Assembly (NCBI RefSeq): GCF_030012215.1
Contig: NZ_JASCXX010000005.1
Coordinates: 124,001 to 188,000, forward strand
Length of the DNA stretch: 64,000 bases
DNA from: Anaerobaca lacustris
Lineage (GTDB): Bacteria; Planctomycetota; Phycisphaerae; Sedimentisphaerales; Anaerobacaceae
Direction: 5' to 3'
Position numbers and translations under genes: made by a program. Within the stretch, counting starts at the first letter, position 1, and the number at the start of each line of letters is the position of its first letter. Under the pieces are notes generated by a model. The model was not told the origin of the DNA, did no database searches, and saw only the letters and a list, made by a program, of their open reading frames with translations. This document shows, in pieces, positions 29,136-37,660 of this stretch.

Positions 29136-30887
29136 ATGGGAGACGCGGCGGAGAAAGCCAGGGCATTTCTGAAGGAAGAACGCGCGTTTCGGCTCGGCAC
29201 GCTGCTGACCGAATCGTCCCACCCGAAGACGCAGAATCTGTCGCAGACGATCGAAGCTGATGTCCGCAGCGGCATTCGCCAATTGCTGTCGGTGGATGAG
29301 GACATCGCGCAGGAGGCCGACCACCTCTTCGCTCAGGACGGCTACGCCCGGCTGATCGAGGCATTTAGCCGGGCGATGCGTGCGGGCAGGCAGATCTTCT
29401 TCACCGGCTGCGGCGCGACCGGGCGGCTGAGCATCCTCATGGAAGCCGCCTGGCGGAGGTTCTGGGACGAGATGAAGCCCCTCGCACCCGACGCGCCGAA
29501 GATGTGGCCGCTGTGCATCAGCGTCATGGCCGGCGGGGATTTCGCGCTGATCAAATCGGTGGAGGGCTTTGAGGACTTCCCCGACTTCGGCCGGCATCAA
29601 CTCCGAGAGGCGGGCGTGCAGGCCGGCGACGTCGTCGTCGCGATCACCGAAGGCGGCGAGACCCCCTTCGTCATCGGCACCGCCTGGGAGGGCCTCGATC
29701 GGGGGGCCGAGATCTTCTTCGTTTACAGCAACCCGACCGCCCTGCTGGCCGAGCACGTCGAGCGTTCCCGGCAGATCATCGAAGAGCCCCGCATCGTCAA
29801 GCTCGATCTGACGACCGGGCCGATGGCCATCACCGGCTCGACGCGAATGCAAGCGACGACCGCCGAACTGCTGGTCGTCGGCGCCGCGATGGAAACGGCC
29901 ATCATCCGATGGCTTCAGGACCGCCAGCCCCAGCTCGCGCCCGATCTGCGGACGCCAGAAGAATACGCGCGGCTGTTTCGGAAGCTTCTGAGCGACCTGT
30001 CAACCGCGGCAGCGGTCGAAAGCCTGAGCCGCCTGACGCAGTTCGAAGAGGCCATCTATCGAAAGCACGGCCTGGTGACGTACGTCGCCGACACCCTTTT
30101 GCTCGATGTCCTGACCGATACGACGGAGCGGTCGCCAACGTTCATGGTGCCGCCCTTCCGCAAGGATGGCGACACGCATCTGCCCGTGTCGTGGGCGTTC
30201 GTCAAGGACCCGCGCCGCCCGACCGAGCAGGCTTGGGAGCAAATGCTCCAGCGTCCGCCACGCGGCCTGCGATGGGGACCGGAAACCTATCGGCAGTTGA
30301 ACGCCCCGCCACGAATACAGGCCAATCGACCCAAGCTCGACAATGCGGAGATTCACCGCTTCCGCATCGGCAACGAGCCTGACGCCTCGCGCACGGAGGC
30401 GGCGGCTTCGGCGCTGGTAGCCGTCGGCCTTTGCGACGAAGTGAAATGGGCCCGTCCTATACCCATGCAGTTCGAAAGAACGGCAACGATCACGATCGGC
30501 TCGGAGAAGCCCGCGCTCGACGTGGACGAGCATTTCCACTTCACGTGTGAGCTGCCGGCGTCGCCCGTGCACTTGTGGGAGCATCTGGCGATCAAGCTCG
30601 TGCTCAACACCGTTTCGACCGCAACAATGGTGCGGATGGGCCGCGTCATCGGCAACGCGATGGTCTGGCTGTCGCCCAGCAACAAGAAGCTCATCGATCG
30701 CGGCACGCGCCTGATCTCGCAGGTAACCGGATGCAGCTACGAGCACGCGTGCGAAATCCTGCACCAGACCATCGAAGAGGTCGCCTCGATCTCCCAGCGA
30801 GGTGAAGAAGCCCCCTCCCCCGTGGCCCTGGCCATCGAGCGCATCTCGTGCAGCCCGCACGGATCATCCCGCGCGAATTGTTGTTGA
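29136..30887 (+). CDS. Double-SIS protein of the MurQ / glucokinase-regulatory-protein type
   Basis: 583 residues, nearly twice MurQ. The first half has the SIS signature FFTGCGATGRLSI (88-100) and ITGSTRMQATTAELLV; the second ends with HLAIKLVLNTVSTATMVRMGRV, which copies the C-terminal part of MurQ. In an ungapped alignment with MurQ, the etherase glutamate position is alanine, although a glutamate lies two residues earlier, so etherase activity is doubtful. The layout resembles animal glucokinase regulatory protein and its bacterial relatives, which bind a sugar phosphate and control a kinase. It could sense the sugar phosphate made by the divergent anmK-murQ operon (inference). Confidence 0.75.
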   Translation: MGDAAEKARAFLKEERAFRLGTLLTESSHPKTQNLSQTIEADVRSGIRQLLSVDEDIAQEADHLFAQDGYARLIEAFSRAMRAGRQIFFTGCGATGRLSILMEAAWRRFWDEMKPLAPDAPKMWPLCISVMAGGDFALIKSVEGFEDFPDFGRHQLREAGVQAGDVVVAITEGGETPFVIGTAWEGLDRGAEIFFVYSNPTALLAEHVERSRQIIEEPRIVKLDLTTGPMAITGSTRMQATTAELLVVGAAMETAIIRWLQDRQPQLAPDLRTPEEYARLFRKLLSDLSTAAAVESLSRLTQFEEAIYRKHGLVTYVADTLLLDVLTDTTERSPTFMVPPFRKDGDTHLPVSWAFVKDPRRPTEQAWEQMLQRPPRGLRWGPETYRQLNAPPRIQANRPKLDNAEIHRFRIGNEPDASRTEAAASALVAVGLCDEVKWARPIPMQFERTATITIGSEKPALDVDEHFHFTCELPASPVHLWEHLAIKLVLNTVSTATMVRMGRVIGNAMVWLSPSNKKLIDRGTRLISQVTGCSYEHACEILHQTIEEVASISQRGEEAPSPVALAIERISCSPHGSSRANCC

Positions 30888-30913
30888 AATCCGGCCTGGG
30901 AATGTGATATAGA
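30884..30913 (+). promoter_or_regulatory. Candidate promoter for the LamG gene
   Basis: TTGAAA (30884-30889), 18-base spacer, TATAGA (30908-30913). It begins on the stop codon of the SIS gene and would give a leader of about 230 bases. Confidence 0.4.
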
Positions 30914-31148
30914 AGGCTGAGAAGGACTTTCGGTCGGCGTTCATAATAGGCCTTGGAAACGCGAAGTTCTGAGTCTACCGAGGAGCGGACATGGCCGGAG
31001 ACGTTGTTGCGAGCCGAGGTGCAATCACTGTATGGCCTGCCATTTGGCGCCGTTTCTGCGCGCTGACGCTCTTCTGGGGGAGAGACTGTTGTCGGTGTGT
31101 GGCCGGGAGCGAATCACAAGGTTCACTCTGTCTGAAGGAGGATGCGTC

Positions 31149-33440
31149 ATGTTCACACGACCGTTTCTCATGCTCGTTTGTCTTGTGATCCTGGGCCCCA
31201 TCGGGTCGACGCCGGCCAGCCAGGAGGATTTGGTCCTCTACTGGCCGTTCAATGAGGGCCAGGGAACCGCCGCCAGGGACCGAAGCGGCAATGGGAACGA
31301 TGGGGTCATCGAGGGCGGCGCGCTCTGGGTCCCGGGCGCGCTCGGCACGGCGTTGCAGTTCAATGGCTCCGACGCGCTTGTGAGGGGGCCGCACATCCCC
31401 TTCAACAGTCGCAGTTTCACGCACGCCCTGTGGGTGAATCCGTCGTTGCTGGCCGGCGACCAGTCCGTCTTCTCTCAATACCAGGCCAGCAGTGCGAACC
31501 AGGGTCTGCACTACCGGATCTCGACAGGCGGAAGCGTTCGCATGGGGTTCTATTCGAACGATCTGGACCTGCCCGCAGGGACGGTTCAGGCGGACACATG
31601 GTATCATCTGACATTCTGGTACGACTTCGAGACGCAGAACCGCAGGGTCTACGTCAACGGCGAGCTGGCGGGCGAAGGCGCGGCGGCTCCCTATCTCGGA
31701 ACGGCAGGTGACACGCTCGTTGGAACGTTCTGGAGGCCGGATCGTGCGGATCGTGTGCCCGAGTGGTTCAACGGGATGATCGACGACGTCCAGGTCTACG
31801 ATCGGGCGCTGGCCGACGAGGAGATTCAGGAGATCATGCTCGGTCTGACGGACCCGGCCCTCGCGGGCGAGCCCAGTCCGGAAGACGACTCCATCGACGT
31901 GCCGCGCGACGCCACGCTGAGCTGGACCGCGGGCGAGCAGGCCGCCACACACGACGTATACTTCGGGACGGTCTTTGAGGACGTCAACGATGCCGGCCGG
32001 ACCGATCCAAGGGGCGTTCTCGTCAGCCAGGACCAAACGGAGACCCGCTACACTCCAACGGATCTGCTGGATTTCAGCACGACCTACTACTGGCGAATCG
32101 ACGAAGTCAGTGCCGCCCCGGAGAATACGATCCACAAGGGCGACGTCTGGAGCTTCACGACCGAGCCGTTCGCCTATCCGCTGGCCAATATCATCGCCAC
32201 CAGCAACGGGATCTCAGACGAGGTCTCCACACCGCAGCGCACCGTCGATGGGTCCGGCCTGGATGCCGACGACCAGCACTCCGTCCACAACGCCGACATG
32301 TGGCTGGCCGAGCCGCCGGACGACGGACCGCTCTACATCCAGTACGAGTTCGACCGTCTCTACAAGCTCCACGAGATGCTCGTCTGGAACTACAACGTCG
32401 AGTTTGAGCTGTTGCTGGGTCTCGGGCTCAAGGACGTCACCATCGAAACCTCCGAAGACGGAGCCGACTGGGCCGTGCTGGGCGAGGTGCAATTGAACCA
32501 GGCCACAGCCAGGGCAACGTATGCCGCCAACACAACGGTCGATCTGCAGGGTGTGGCCGCGCGGTACGTCCGTCTGACCGTCAACAGCGCCTGGGGGATT
32601 ATGGGTCAGTACGGCCTCAGCGAAGTGCGCTTCCTGTACATCCCCGCCCAGCCGCGCGAGCCCCAGCCGGCCGACGGCGCGCTGAACGTCAGCGTGGATG
32701 CCGCGCTCGCATGGCGAGCCGGGCGCAATGCCGTATCGTATGAGGTGTACCTCGGCACCGACCCGGAAGCGCTCGCACTGGCCGAAGCGGTCGGCGCCAA
32801 CCGCTATGATCCCGGTCCGTTGAACCTCGCCACCACATACTACTGGCTGGTCAACGCGATCCAGGAAGCCGAGTCGTGGAACGGCGGCGTCTGGAGCTTT
32901 GCCACACAGGAATATCTGGTCGTTGAGGACTTTGAAAGCTACAACAACGATGTCGAGGTCGGCACGACGATCTTCGACACCTGGCTCGACGGCTGGGTGA
33001 ACGATACCGGCTCAACCGTCGGCCATTTGAACAGCCCCTTTGCCGAGCGGACCATCGTGCACAGCGGCCGCCAGTCCATGCCGTTGTTCTACGACAACAC
33101 GACTACCGCCGTCTCGGAGGCCGATTACGCGCTATCGCAGGACTGGTCGCTGTACGGCATCAAGAGTCTGTCGCTGTACTTCCACGGCGCCGAAGGCAAC
33201 GCCGGCCAACTGTACGTCAAGATCAACAACACCAAGATCGCCTACGATGGCCCGGCGGTCAACCTCGCCCGTCCATCCTGGCAACTGTGGAGTATCGATT
33301 TGTCCCAGGCAGGCAACGTGAGCGATGTCCGCTCGCTGACGATCGGCATCGAGGGCACAGGGGCCAAAGGCGTGGTGTACATCGACGACATCCGGCTGTA
33401 CCCTGAGGTTCTTGAGGATGTCCCGCCCCCCGGCATGTAG
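31149..33440 (+). CDS. Secreted LamG-domain surface protein
   Basis: 763 residues. Signal peptide (FLMLVCLVILGPIGSTPAS), then a LamG/concanavalin-like domain at about 25-230 (LVLYWPFNEGQGTAARDRSG, WYHLTFWYDFE, GMIDDVQVYDRALADEEI). Next a repeated fibronectin-III-like unit appears twice: PRDATLSWTAGEQAATHDVYFG with TTYYWRIDEV, and VDAALAWRAGRNAVSYEVYLG with TTYYWLVNAI. Between them is an F5/8-type-C-like domain, and a carbohydrate-binding-like domain ends the chain. No PEP-CTERM or other sorting tail is seen. Such proteins bind carbohydrates or other surfaces outside the cell. ATG 31149 is preceded by TGAAGGAGG. Confidence 0.85.
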   Translation: MFTRPFLMLVCLVILGPIGSTPASQEDLVLYWPFNEGQGTAARDRSGNGNDGVIEGGALWVPGALGTALQFNGSDALVRGPHIPFNSRSFTHALWVNPSLLAGDQSVFSQYQASSANQGLHYRISTGGSVRMGFYSNDLDLPAGTVQADTWYHLTFWYDFETQNRRVYVNGELAGEGAAAPYLGTAGDTLVGTFWRPDRADRVPEWFNGMIDDVQVYDRALADEEIQEIMLGLTDPALAGEPSPEDDSIDVPRDATLSWTAGEQAATHDVYFGTVFEDVNDAGRTDPRGVLVSQDQTETRYTPTDLLDFSTTYYWRIDEVSAAPENTIHKGDVWSFTTEPFAYPLANIIATSNGISDEVSTPQRTVDGSGLDADDQHSVHNADMWLAEPPDDGPLYIQYEFDRLYKLHEMLVWNYNVEFELLLGLGLKDVTIETSEDGADWAVLGEVQLNQATARATYAANTTVDLQGVAARYVRLTVNSAWGIMGQYGLSEVRFLYIPAQPREPQPADGALNVSVDAALAWRAGRNAVSYEVYLGTDPEALALAEAVGANRYDPGPLNLATTYYWLVNAIQEAESWNGGVWSFATQEYLVVEDFESYNNDVEVGTTIFDTWLDGWVNDTGSTVGHLNSPFAERTIVHSGRQSMPLFYDNTTTAVSEADYALSQDWSLYGIKSLSLYFHGAEGNAGQLYVKINNTKIAYDGPAVNLARPSWQLWSIDLSQAGNVSDVRSLTIGIEGTGAKGVVYIDDIRLYPEVLEDVPPPGM

Positions 33441-33775
33441 ATCGTCGGGATCGAGTTGCTCAGCCCCTGCCACCTGGTCGTGACAACCCGGCATACGTAG
33501 AAGTACGTATTTTGTCTATTGTGGCCCTTTTGTGTTGGCTCGATCTGCGTATCCTGGGTGATACTGTATAGCTACGTTGGGCGAACGTGACAGTGGCTCT
33601 TGTATTGGCCGCGTTGCTTTTCGAAAGGGACGGGGAGAAAACATGCCGTACGGGGTATTGTCGCACATTGGCCGGGCCCCTCCACTTCCAGAACGGACAC
33701 CTGTGCCGGAGGCTCGCTCAGAGTTGTTCCAGCGGATCGGTTCCGCCGGATCTCCGTCTGACGAAGGCAGAAGCG
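33441..33775 (+). other. Intergenic region after the LamG gene
   Basis: 335 bases without a supportable gene. It contains the small perfect palindrome at 33493-33510. The open frame that spans 33587 onward has no ribosome site and no convincing protein character before 33776. Confidence 0.45.
33493..33510. repeat. Perfect inverted repeat ATACGTA-GAAG-TACGTAT
   Basis: Seven-base arms around a four-base loop, followed by TTTGTCTATT on the plus strand. It may be a weak terminator for the LamG gene or a regulator-binding palindrome for genes downstream. Confidence 0.5.
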
Positions 33776-34051
33776 ATGGATGATGACGAACCCCGGCAAG
33801 CCGTGGTTCAATGTCCCGTCCCCTCTGAAGTGCTTCCCTTTGAGCTAAGGGTGTCCGGCGCATGGTGGCGATCGGACACCTTCTGGCTCTCTGGTTGGGT
33901 CTCGGAGACCGCTCCGGTCGGCCACGTGGTTGGTATGCTCTTGCCTGGTGAGTTCCCGGCGAGATTCAGTTGCGTTCTTCAGAGCGATCGGACTGTGACG
34001 TTACTTGCAGGGATGTGTTTCTTCAAACTTGATCGATCAGGAGTGCCATGA
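33776..34051 (+). CDS. Short hypothetical protein
   Basis: 91 residues, unrecognised, no signal peptide. The central part (SGAWWRSDTFWLSGWVSETAP, VVGMLLPGEFPARFSCVL) alternates hydrophobic and polar residues like a small beta-rich domain, but no motif is diagnostic. The ribosome site (AAGGCAGAAGC) is weak. The stop overlaps the region just before the outer-membrane barrel gene. It could be a real small gene or a decayed piece of one. Confidence 0.35.
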   Translation: MDDDEPRQAVVQCPVPSEVLPFELRVSGAWWRSDTFWLSGWVSETAPVGHVVGMLLPGEFPARFSCVLQSDRTVTLLAGMCFFKLDRSGVP

Positions 34052-34052
34052 G

Positions 34053-34676
34053 ATGCGAAGAGGAATGTTGGGAAACGGGAGTGTGAAGGTTCTCTGTGTG
34101 TTCGTGCTGGCGCTGGGGTGTCTTGTCAACGCGGCGCACGCAGGGAAGATGCGATATCAAATCAACCTCAGTTACGTCGACGGGTTGAATGATTTGGCTG
34201 ACTTGTATGAGGACAACTGGGAACTGGAACAACTCGAGGACGGCTATGATTATGCGAGCGCAGACGTATTCGTCTGGCCCGTCGGCATTTCGTTTTCTCC
34301 GTTCTATCAGTGGGACAACGGGCTCCGGGCAGGGATGGGAGTCGGGCCGTTGGTGCTCATGGTCGGAGACGTGGAACACTTCGAAGTGCCTCTCAGCGTG
34401 AGAGCCGGCTACACTGTGAATCCGTCCGATCCGGTGTCGTTCTACGTTTTCGGCGGTCCCTCCTATCATGTGGCGGGGGGTGACTATGTCGATAGCAGTG
34501 ACCTTGGAGTTGTCGTCGGCGCCGGGGTGGAGCTGATCAAGAAGGGCAATTTCTCGTTCGGCATTGAGGCTTCGTACGACAGCGCCGAAGTCAAGATCGA
34601 CGATATCCGACGCGGAGGGACGAAAGGGATCAAGACAACGGAGTTCTCTGTCGGGCTCTTCTTCCTCTTCCAATAG
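34053..34676 (+). CDS. Small outer-membrane beta-barrel-like protein
   Basis: 207 residues. A signal peptide (VKVLCVFVLALGCLVNAAHA) is followed by alternating strands with aromatic ends (FSPFYQWDNGLRAGMGVGP, SVRAGYTVNPSDPVSFYVFGG, FSFGIEASY) and a final strand ending in FFLFQ, near the C-terminal aromatic signature of outer-membrane barrels. Predicted eight-stranded OmpA/OmpW-size barrel; role unknown. AGGAG lies nine bases before ATG 34053. It sits 0.5 kb before the polyene-like cluster, on the same strand, so it could be an accessory outer-membrane component, but no direct link is visible. Confidence 0.65.
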   Translation: MRRGMLGNGSVKVLCVFVLALGCLVNAAHAGKMRYQINLSYVDGLNDLADLYEDNWELEQLEDGYDYASADVFVWPVGISFSPFYQWDNGLRAGMGVGPLVLMVGDVEHFEVPLSVRAGYTVNPSDPVSFYVFGGPSYHVAGGDYVDSSDLGVVVGAGVELIKKGNFSFGIEASYDSAEVKIDDIRRGGTKGIKTTEFSVGLFFLFQ

Positions 34677-34918
34677 GGCCATCCGTCGTCTGTGAGTGCC
34701 ACCATGCCGAGTCGACCGTGGCGGCCTGGGGTTCCGCCAGAGGCAGATGTCGAAGCCTGACCAGGCCGCTTCGGACGACAGGCGGTCTTCCTGTGCCTTG
34801 AAATGGGTCACGTGTGGGAGATCGGAGAGGCCCGTGCGCATCGCCAAGGGCGGGGGCGGGGTTCTGCGCGGTAGCCTGCGGAATCAGGCGTGGTCAGGCG
34901 GCTTTTTCCCTGATTTCC

Positions 34919-34946
34919 TTGACAAATCTCACGCCCCAAATAACAT
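34919..34946 (+). promoter_or_regulatory. Candidate upstream promoter
   Basis: A consensus TTGACA (34919-34924), 16-base spacer, TAACAT (34941-34946). It would give a leader of about 225 bases before the acyl carrier gene. Confidence 0.35.
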
Positions 34947-35124
34947 CAGGCGGTTACGCGCCCTGGAGACGACATTGGTGTGCCGGGGCGTACCGCGCCA
35001 GCCTGAACACGATCGTCAGGCCGTTCGTCTGCCACAGCCCTTCATTCGAGCGGTCCGTCATCAGACCCATCGCGAGGTCGATTTCGTGGGTTGGCCACCC
35101 CAGAGGGTCGTCCCGAGAATTCGA

Positions 35125-35152
35125 TTGCCATCGGGGAGTGGGCTGTTAGAAT
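35125..35152 (+). promoter_or_regulatory. Candidate promoter of the first cluster operon
   Basis: TTGCCA (35125-35130), 16-base spacer, TAGAAT (35147-35152). The ribosome site AAGGAG (35164-35169) and ATG 35179 follow, giving a short leader of roughly 20 bases. Confidence 0.5.
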
Positions 35153-35178
35153 GCCTGCATTAGAAGGAGTGTAATTCT

Positions 35179-35433
35179 ATGAATATTGCGCAGAAACTCA
35201 AACAGGTCATTGTCGAAGACCTGAATCTCGATGAGGTTACGCCTGACGAGATCAAAGATGACGCGCCGCTGTTCGGCGAGGGCCTGGGCCTGGATTCGCT
35301 CGACGCGGTGGAGTTGGTGGTTGTCGTCAAGCGGCATTTTGGCGTCGAAATCAAGGATATGAGTGAGGGGCGGGAGGCGTTCGCTTCGATCAACGCGCTG
35401 ACGAGGTTCATTGAGGAGCACATGCAGGGATGA
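35179..35433 (+). CDS. Acyl carrier protein (first of two)
   Basis: 84 residues, four helices. The phosphopantetheine attachment site is LGLDSLDAVEL with Ser40. The acidic helix 2 (DSLDAVELVVVVKRHFGVEI) fits binding by ketosynthases. Opens the cluster and overlaps the next ketosynthase by ATGA, so the carrier and its first enzyme are coupled. Its sequence differs clearly from the second carrier at 46426, so the two probably carry different chains, for example starter and growing acyl groups. Housekeeping AcpP is possible but the context argues for a dedicated carrier. Confidence 0.92.
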   Translation: MNIAQKLKQVIVEDLNLDEVTPDEIKDDAPLFGEGLGLDSLDAVELVVVVKRHFGVEIKDMSEGREAFASINALTRFIEEHMQG

Positions 35434-36620
35434 CGCATGCGAGCAAGGCGATCCCGATCACGGGACTCGGCTGTCTCTGCGCCGCGGGCGGTACGGTTCC
35501 GGAGGTTGTCGAGACTCTGTTCGCCGGGCAGCGCAACGTGCAGTACCGACCTGCGGGAGGTCATCGCTACCCTGTGTTCCAGTTGGCCTCCAAGGATGCA
35601 CCTCCAGGATACTTCGAGGGGCCGGAATGCGAGCGTTGCGGCCGATTGGCCGTGACGGCGGCGCGCGAGGCTCTCGTGCACGCCGGACTGACGGACGAAC
35701 ATCTCCAGACCCGCACCGTCGGCGTCTGCATCGGGACGACCGTTGGCAGCGCCATGAACAACGAGGCCTTCTATCGTCTCTTTCGCGAAGGCCGGATGCC
35801 CGGCATCGAGCCGATTCGACGCTACCTTCGCACCAATCCCGCCTCCATGGTGGCCCGCGCCCTTGGCCTGACCGGGCCCTGCCAGACGATTGTCAATGCG
35901 TGTTCGTCGGGAAGCGTCGCCATCGGCCATGCGGGCGCGTGGGTCAAGGCCGGGATTTGCGACGTGGCCATTGCCGGCGGGGCTGACATGCTCTGCAATG
36001 TCATTCACGCGGGCTTTCTGTCCCTGTTGATCACCGACAGCGAGCCCTGTCGGCCCTTCGACCGCCATCGCCAGGGTCTGAATCTTGGGGAAGGAGCGGG
36101 TGTGGTCGTGCTGGAATCGGAGCAGTCGGTCCGGCGGCGGGACGCGGCGGTGCAAGCCCGGCTGTGTGGCTACGGCAACGCCTGTGACGCGTACCACATC
36201 TCGGCACCGGAGCCCACGGGCCGAGGGTTGAAGCAGGCGATCGCCCTGGCGATGGCCGAGGCGCAGGTCGCCCCCCACGAGATCGATTTCATCAACGCCC
36301 ACGGCACGGGGACGCCGGAGAACGATCGCGTGGAAGGACGGGTCTTTCCGGAATTGTTCCCCGGAGTCCCTTTCAGCTCCACCAAAGGCTTCACGGGCCA
36401 TACGCTGGGCGCTTCGGGCGGAATCGAGGCCGTGATTACCACGATGTGCCTGCAACGCAAGCAGGTTGTGGCCAACATCGGCTTCGAGGAGCCCGACCCG
36501 GAATTCGCCGGTCAGCCGGTGGTGGAGAACACCCCGATCCGGGGTCGCTATGGCCTGTCTGATTCGGTCGCGTTTGGTGGAAACAACGCCGTGTTGATCC
36601 TCCAGGAGGCAGGCGCATGA
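35430..36620 (+). CDS. Beta-ketoacyl-ACP synthase, first pair, active subunit
   Basis: 396 residues, thiolase fold. The complete catalytic triad is present: Cys158 in VNACSSGS, His291 in NAHGTGTPEND and His324 in KGFTGHTLGASGG. It extends an acyl-ACP by condensation with malonyl-ACP and loss of CO2. Its stop overlaps the start of a second, degenerate ketosynthase (ATGA), an arrangement like KS-alpha and chain-length-factor pairs in type II polyketide and aryl polyene systems, so the two are proposed to form a heterodimer. The start overlaps the acyl carrier gene. Confidence 0.92.
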   Translation: MTHASKAIPITGLGCLCAAGGTVPEVVETLFAGQRNVQYRPAGGHRYPVFQLASKDAPPGYFEGPECERCGRLAVTAAREALVHAGLTDEHLQTRTVGVCIGTTVGSAMNNEAFYRLFREGRMPGIEPIRRYLRTNPASMVARALGLTGPCQTIVNACSSGSVAIGHAGAWVKAGICDVAIAGGADMLCNVIHAGFLSLLITDSEPCRPFDRHRQGLNLGEGAGVVVLESEQSVRRRDAAVQARLCGYGNACDAYHISAPEPTGRGLKQAIALAMAEAQVAPHEIDFINAHGTGTPENDRVEGRVFPELFPGVPFSSTKGFTGHTLGASGGIEAVITTMCLQRKQVVANIGFEEPDPEFAGQPVVENTPIRGRYGLSDSVAFGGNNAVLILQEAGA

Positions 36621-37660
36621 TGGGGCCGAGGCTTGCGATTGCCGGAGTGGGCCTTGTGGGTGGATTTGGCACAGGCAAACAGGCGTTGCTCGACGTCCTG
36701 TCGAACGGAGGTCGTCCCAACGCAACGGTAGACGTGAATGCGCCGTCCGGCCCGCGCCAATTGCCGGTCTACCAGGCCGACGTGGATGGCGCCCGGCGAT
36801 TCATCGGCGGCGGCGCCTGGAGACGCATGAATCGTTTCGGCAAGCTGGCGGTGCTGGGGGCTTCACTGGCCCTTGAAGACGCCGGCTGGAATGCCCCCCT
36901 CGACCGAGAGGACGTCGGCCTGATCGTGGCGAGCGGATATGGGGCGTCGAAGAGCACCTTCGATTTCCTCGATTCCATGCTGGAGGACGAGGGCCGCTGT
37001 CCGTCGCCCACGCTCTTCTCCAATTCGGTGGCCTCATCGGCCGCCTCTCATCTGAGCATCGTATTGCAGTCGGGCGGACCGTCGCTGACGGTGAGCCAGT
37101 TCGAGATGTCGCCTCTCTCGGCGCTGCTGACGGCCTCGACGTGGCTGGCGGAGGGCCGGGTCAAAGCGGTCCTGTTCGGCGCCGTCGACGAGTGGTGTCC
37201 CGTGCTGAGCTACAGTTACGAGCGTTTCTTCGGGGAACAGACCTCCGGGCCGATCGAGCCGTTCCGCTGGGACAAACAGACGGCGGTCATGGGCGAAGGC
37301 GCCGCCTTTCTGTTGTTGACGCACGGCGAGGACGCCGGGACGACGTATGGCCAGATCGACCAACTCCTCTGGACGCAAAGTGCGCGTTGGCTGCCCCCTC
37401 GCGACGAGGCGCTCGTGATCGGGGCCGACGGACACCGCTGCTATGCCAAGCAGTATGCGCGTCTGTCAGAGAGCCATCCGGCGTGTACGGCGTACACCCC
37501 TCTCTACGGCAGTCTGCCGGGGGGACAGGCCTTCGATTTGGCGATCGCGGCGCTCGCAGCGAAGGTCGGACAAGGTCCCGACCGGATCTGGTCGGTCAAG
37601 TGCGACGCCGACGGCAATTGCGGAGTGGTGGCATGTCGTTTCGGTCCTGGCCAAGAGTAA
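36617..37660 (+). CDS. Degenerate ketosynthase, chain-length-factor-like partner
   Basis: 347 residues. The fold is recognisable (FGKLAVLGASLALEDAG, GPSLTVSQFEMSPLSALLTA, MGEGAAFLLL), but the catalytic residues are gone: ungapped alignment puts Glu163 at the cysteine position with Gln161 nearby, and the two histidine motifs are replaced by ADGHRCYAKQ and GSLPGGQAF. The protein therefore cannot condense by itself and should act as a partner that shapes the chain, as chain-length factors do. It overlaps the active subunit by 4 bases and the next gene by 28 bases. Confidence 0.82.
   Translation: MMGPRLAIAGVGLVGGFGTGKQALLDVLSNGGRPNATVDVNAPSGPRQLPVYQADVDGARRFIGGGAWRRMNRFGKLAVLGASLALEDAGWNAPLDREDVGLIVASGYGASKSTFDFLDSMLEDEGRCPSPTLFSNSVASSAASHLSIVLQSGGPSLTVSQFEMSPLSALLTASTWLAEGRVKAVLFGAVDEWCPVLSYSYERFFGEQTSGPIEPFRWDKQTAVMGEGAAFLLLTHGEDAGTTYGQIDQLLWTQSARWLPPRDEALVIGADGHRCYAKQYARLSESHPACTAYTPLYGSLPGGQAFDLAIAALAAKVGQGPDRIWSVKCDADGNCGVVACRFGPGQE

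Larger units (their letters stand above)
34677..35178 (+). other. 502-base region upstream of the polyene-type cluster
   Basis: No credible gene: the open frames lack ribosome sites and have low-complexity, arginine-rich translations. It contains two candidate promoters (34919-34946 and 35125-35152) that would drive the cluster. The length suggests room for regulator sites, none of which I can name. Confidence 0.45.

Noticed and set aside
34696-35163. 155-codon frame just upstream of the first acyl carrier gene
   Set aside because: No ribosome site, arginine-rich low-complexity translation, no motifs; the region is better read as regulatory.
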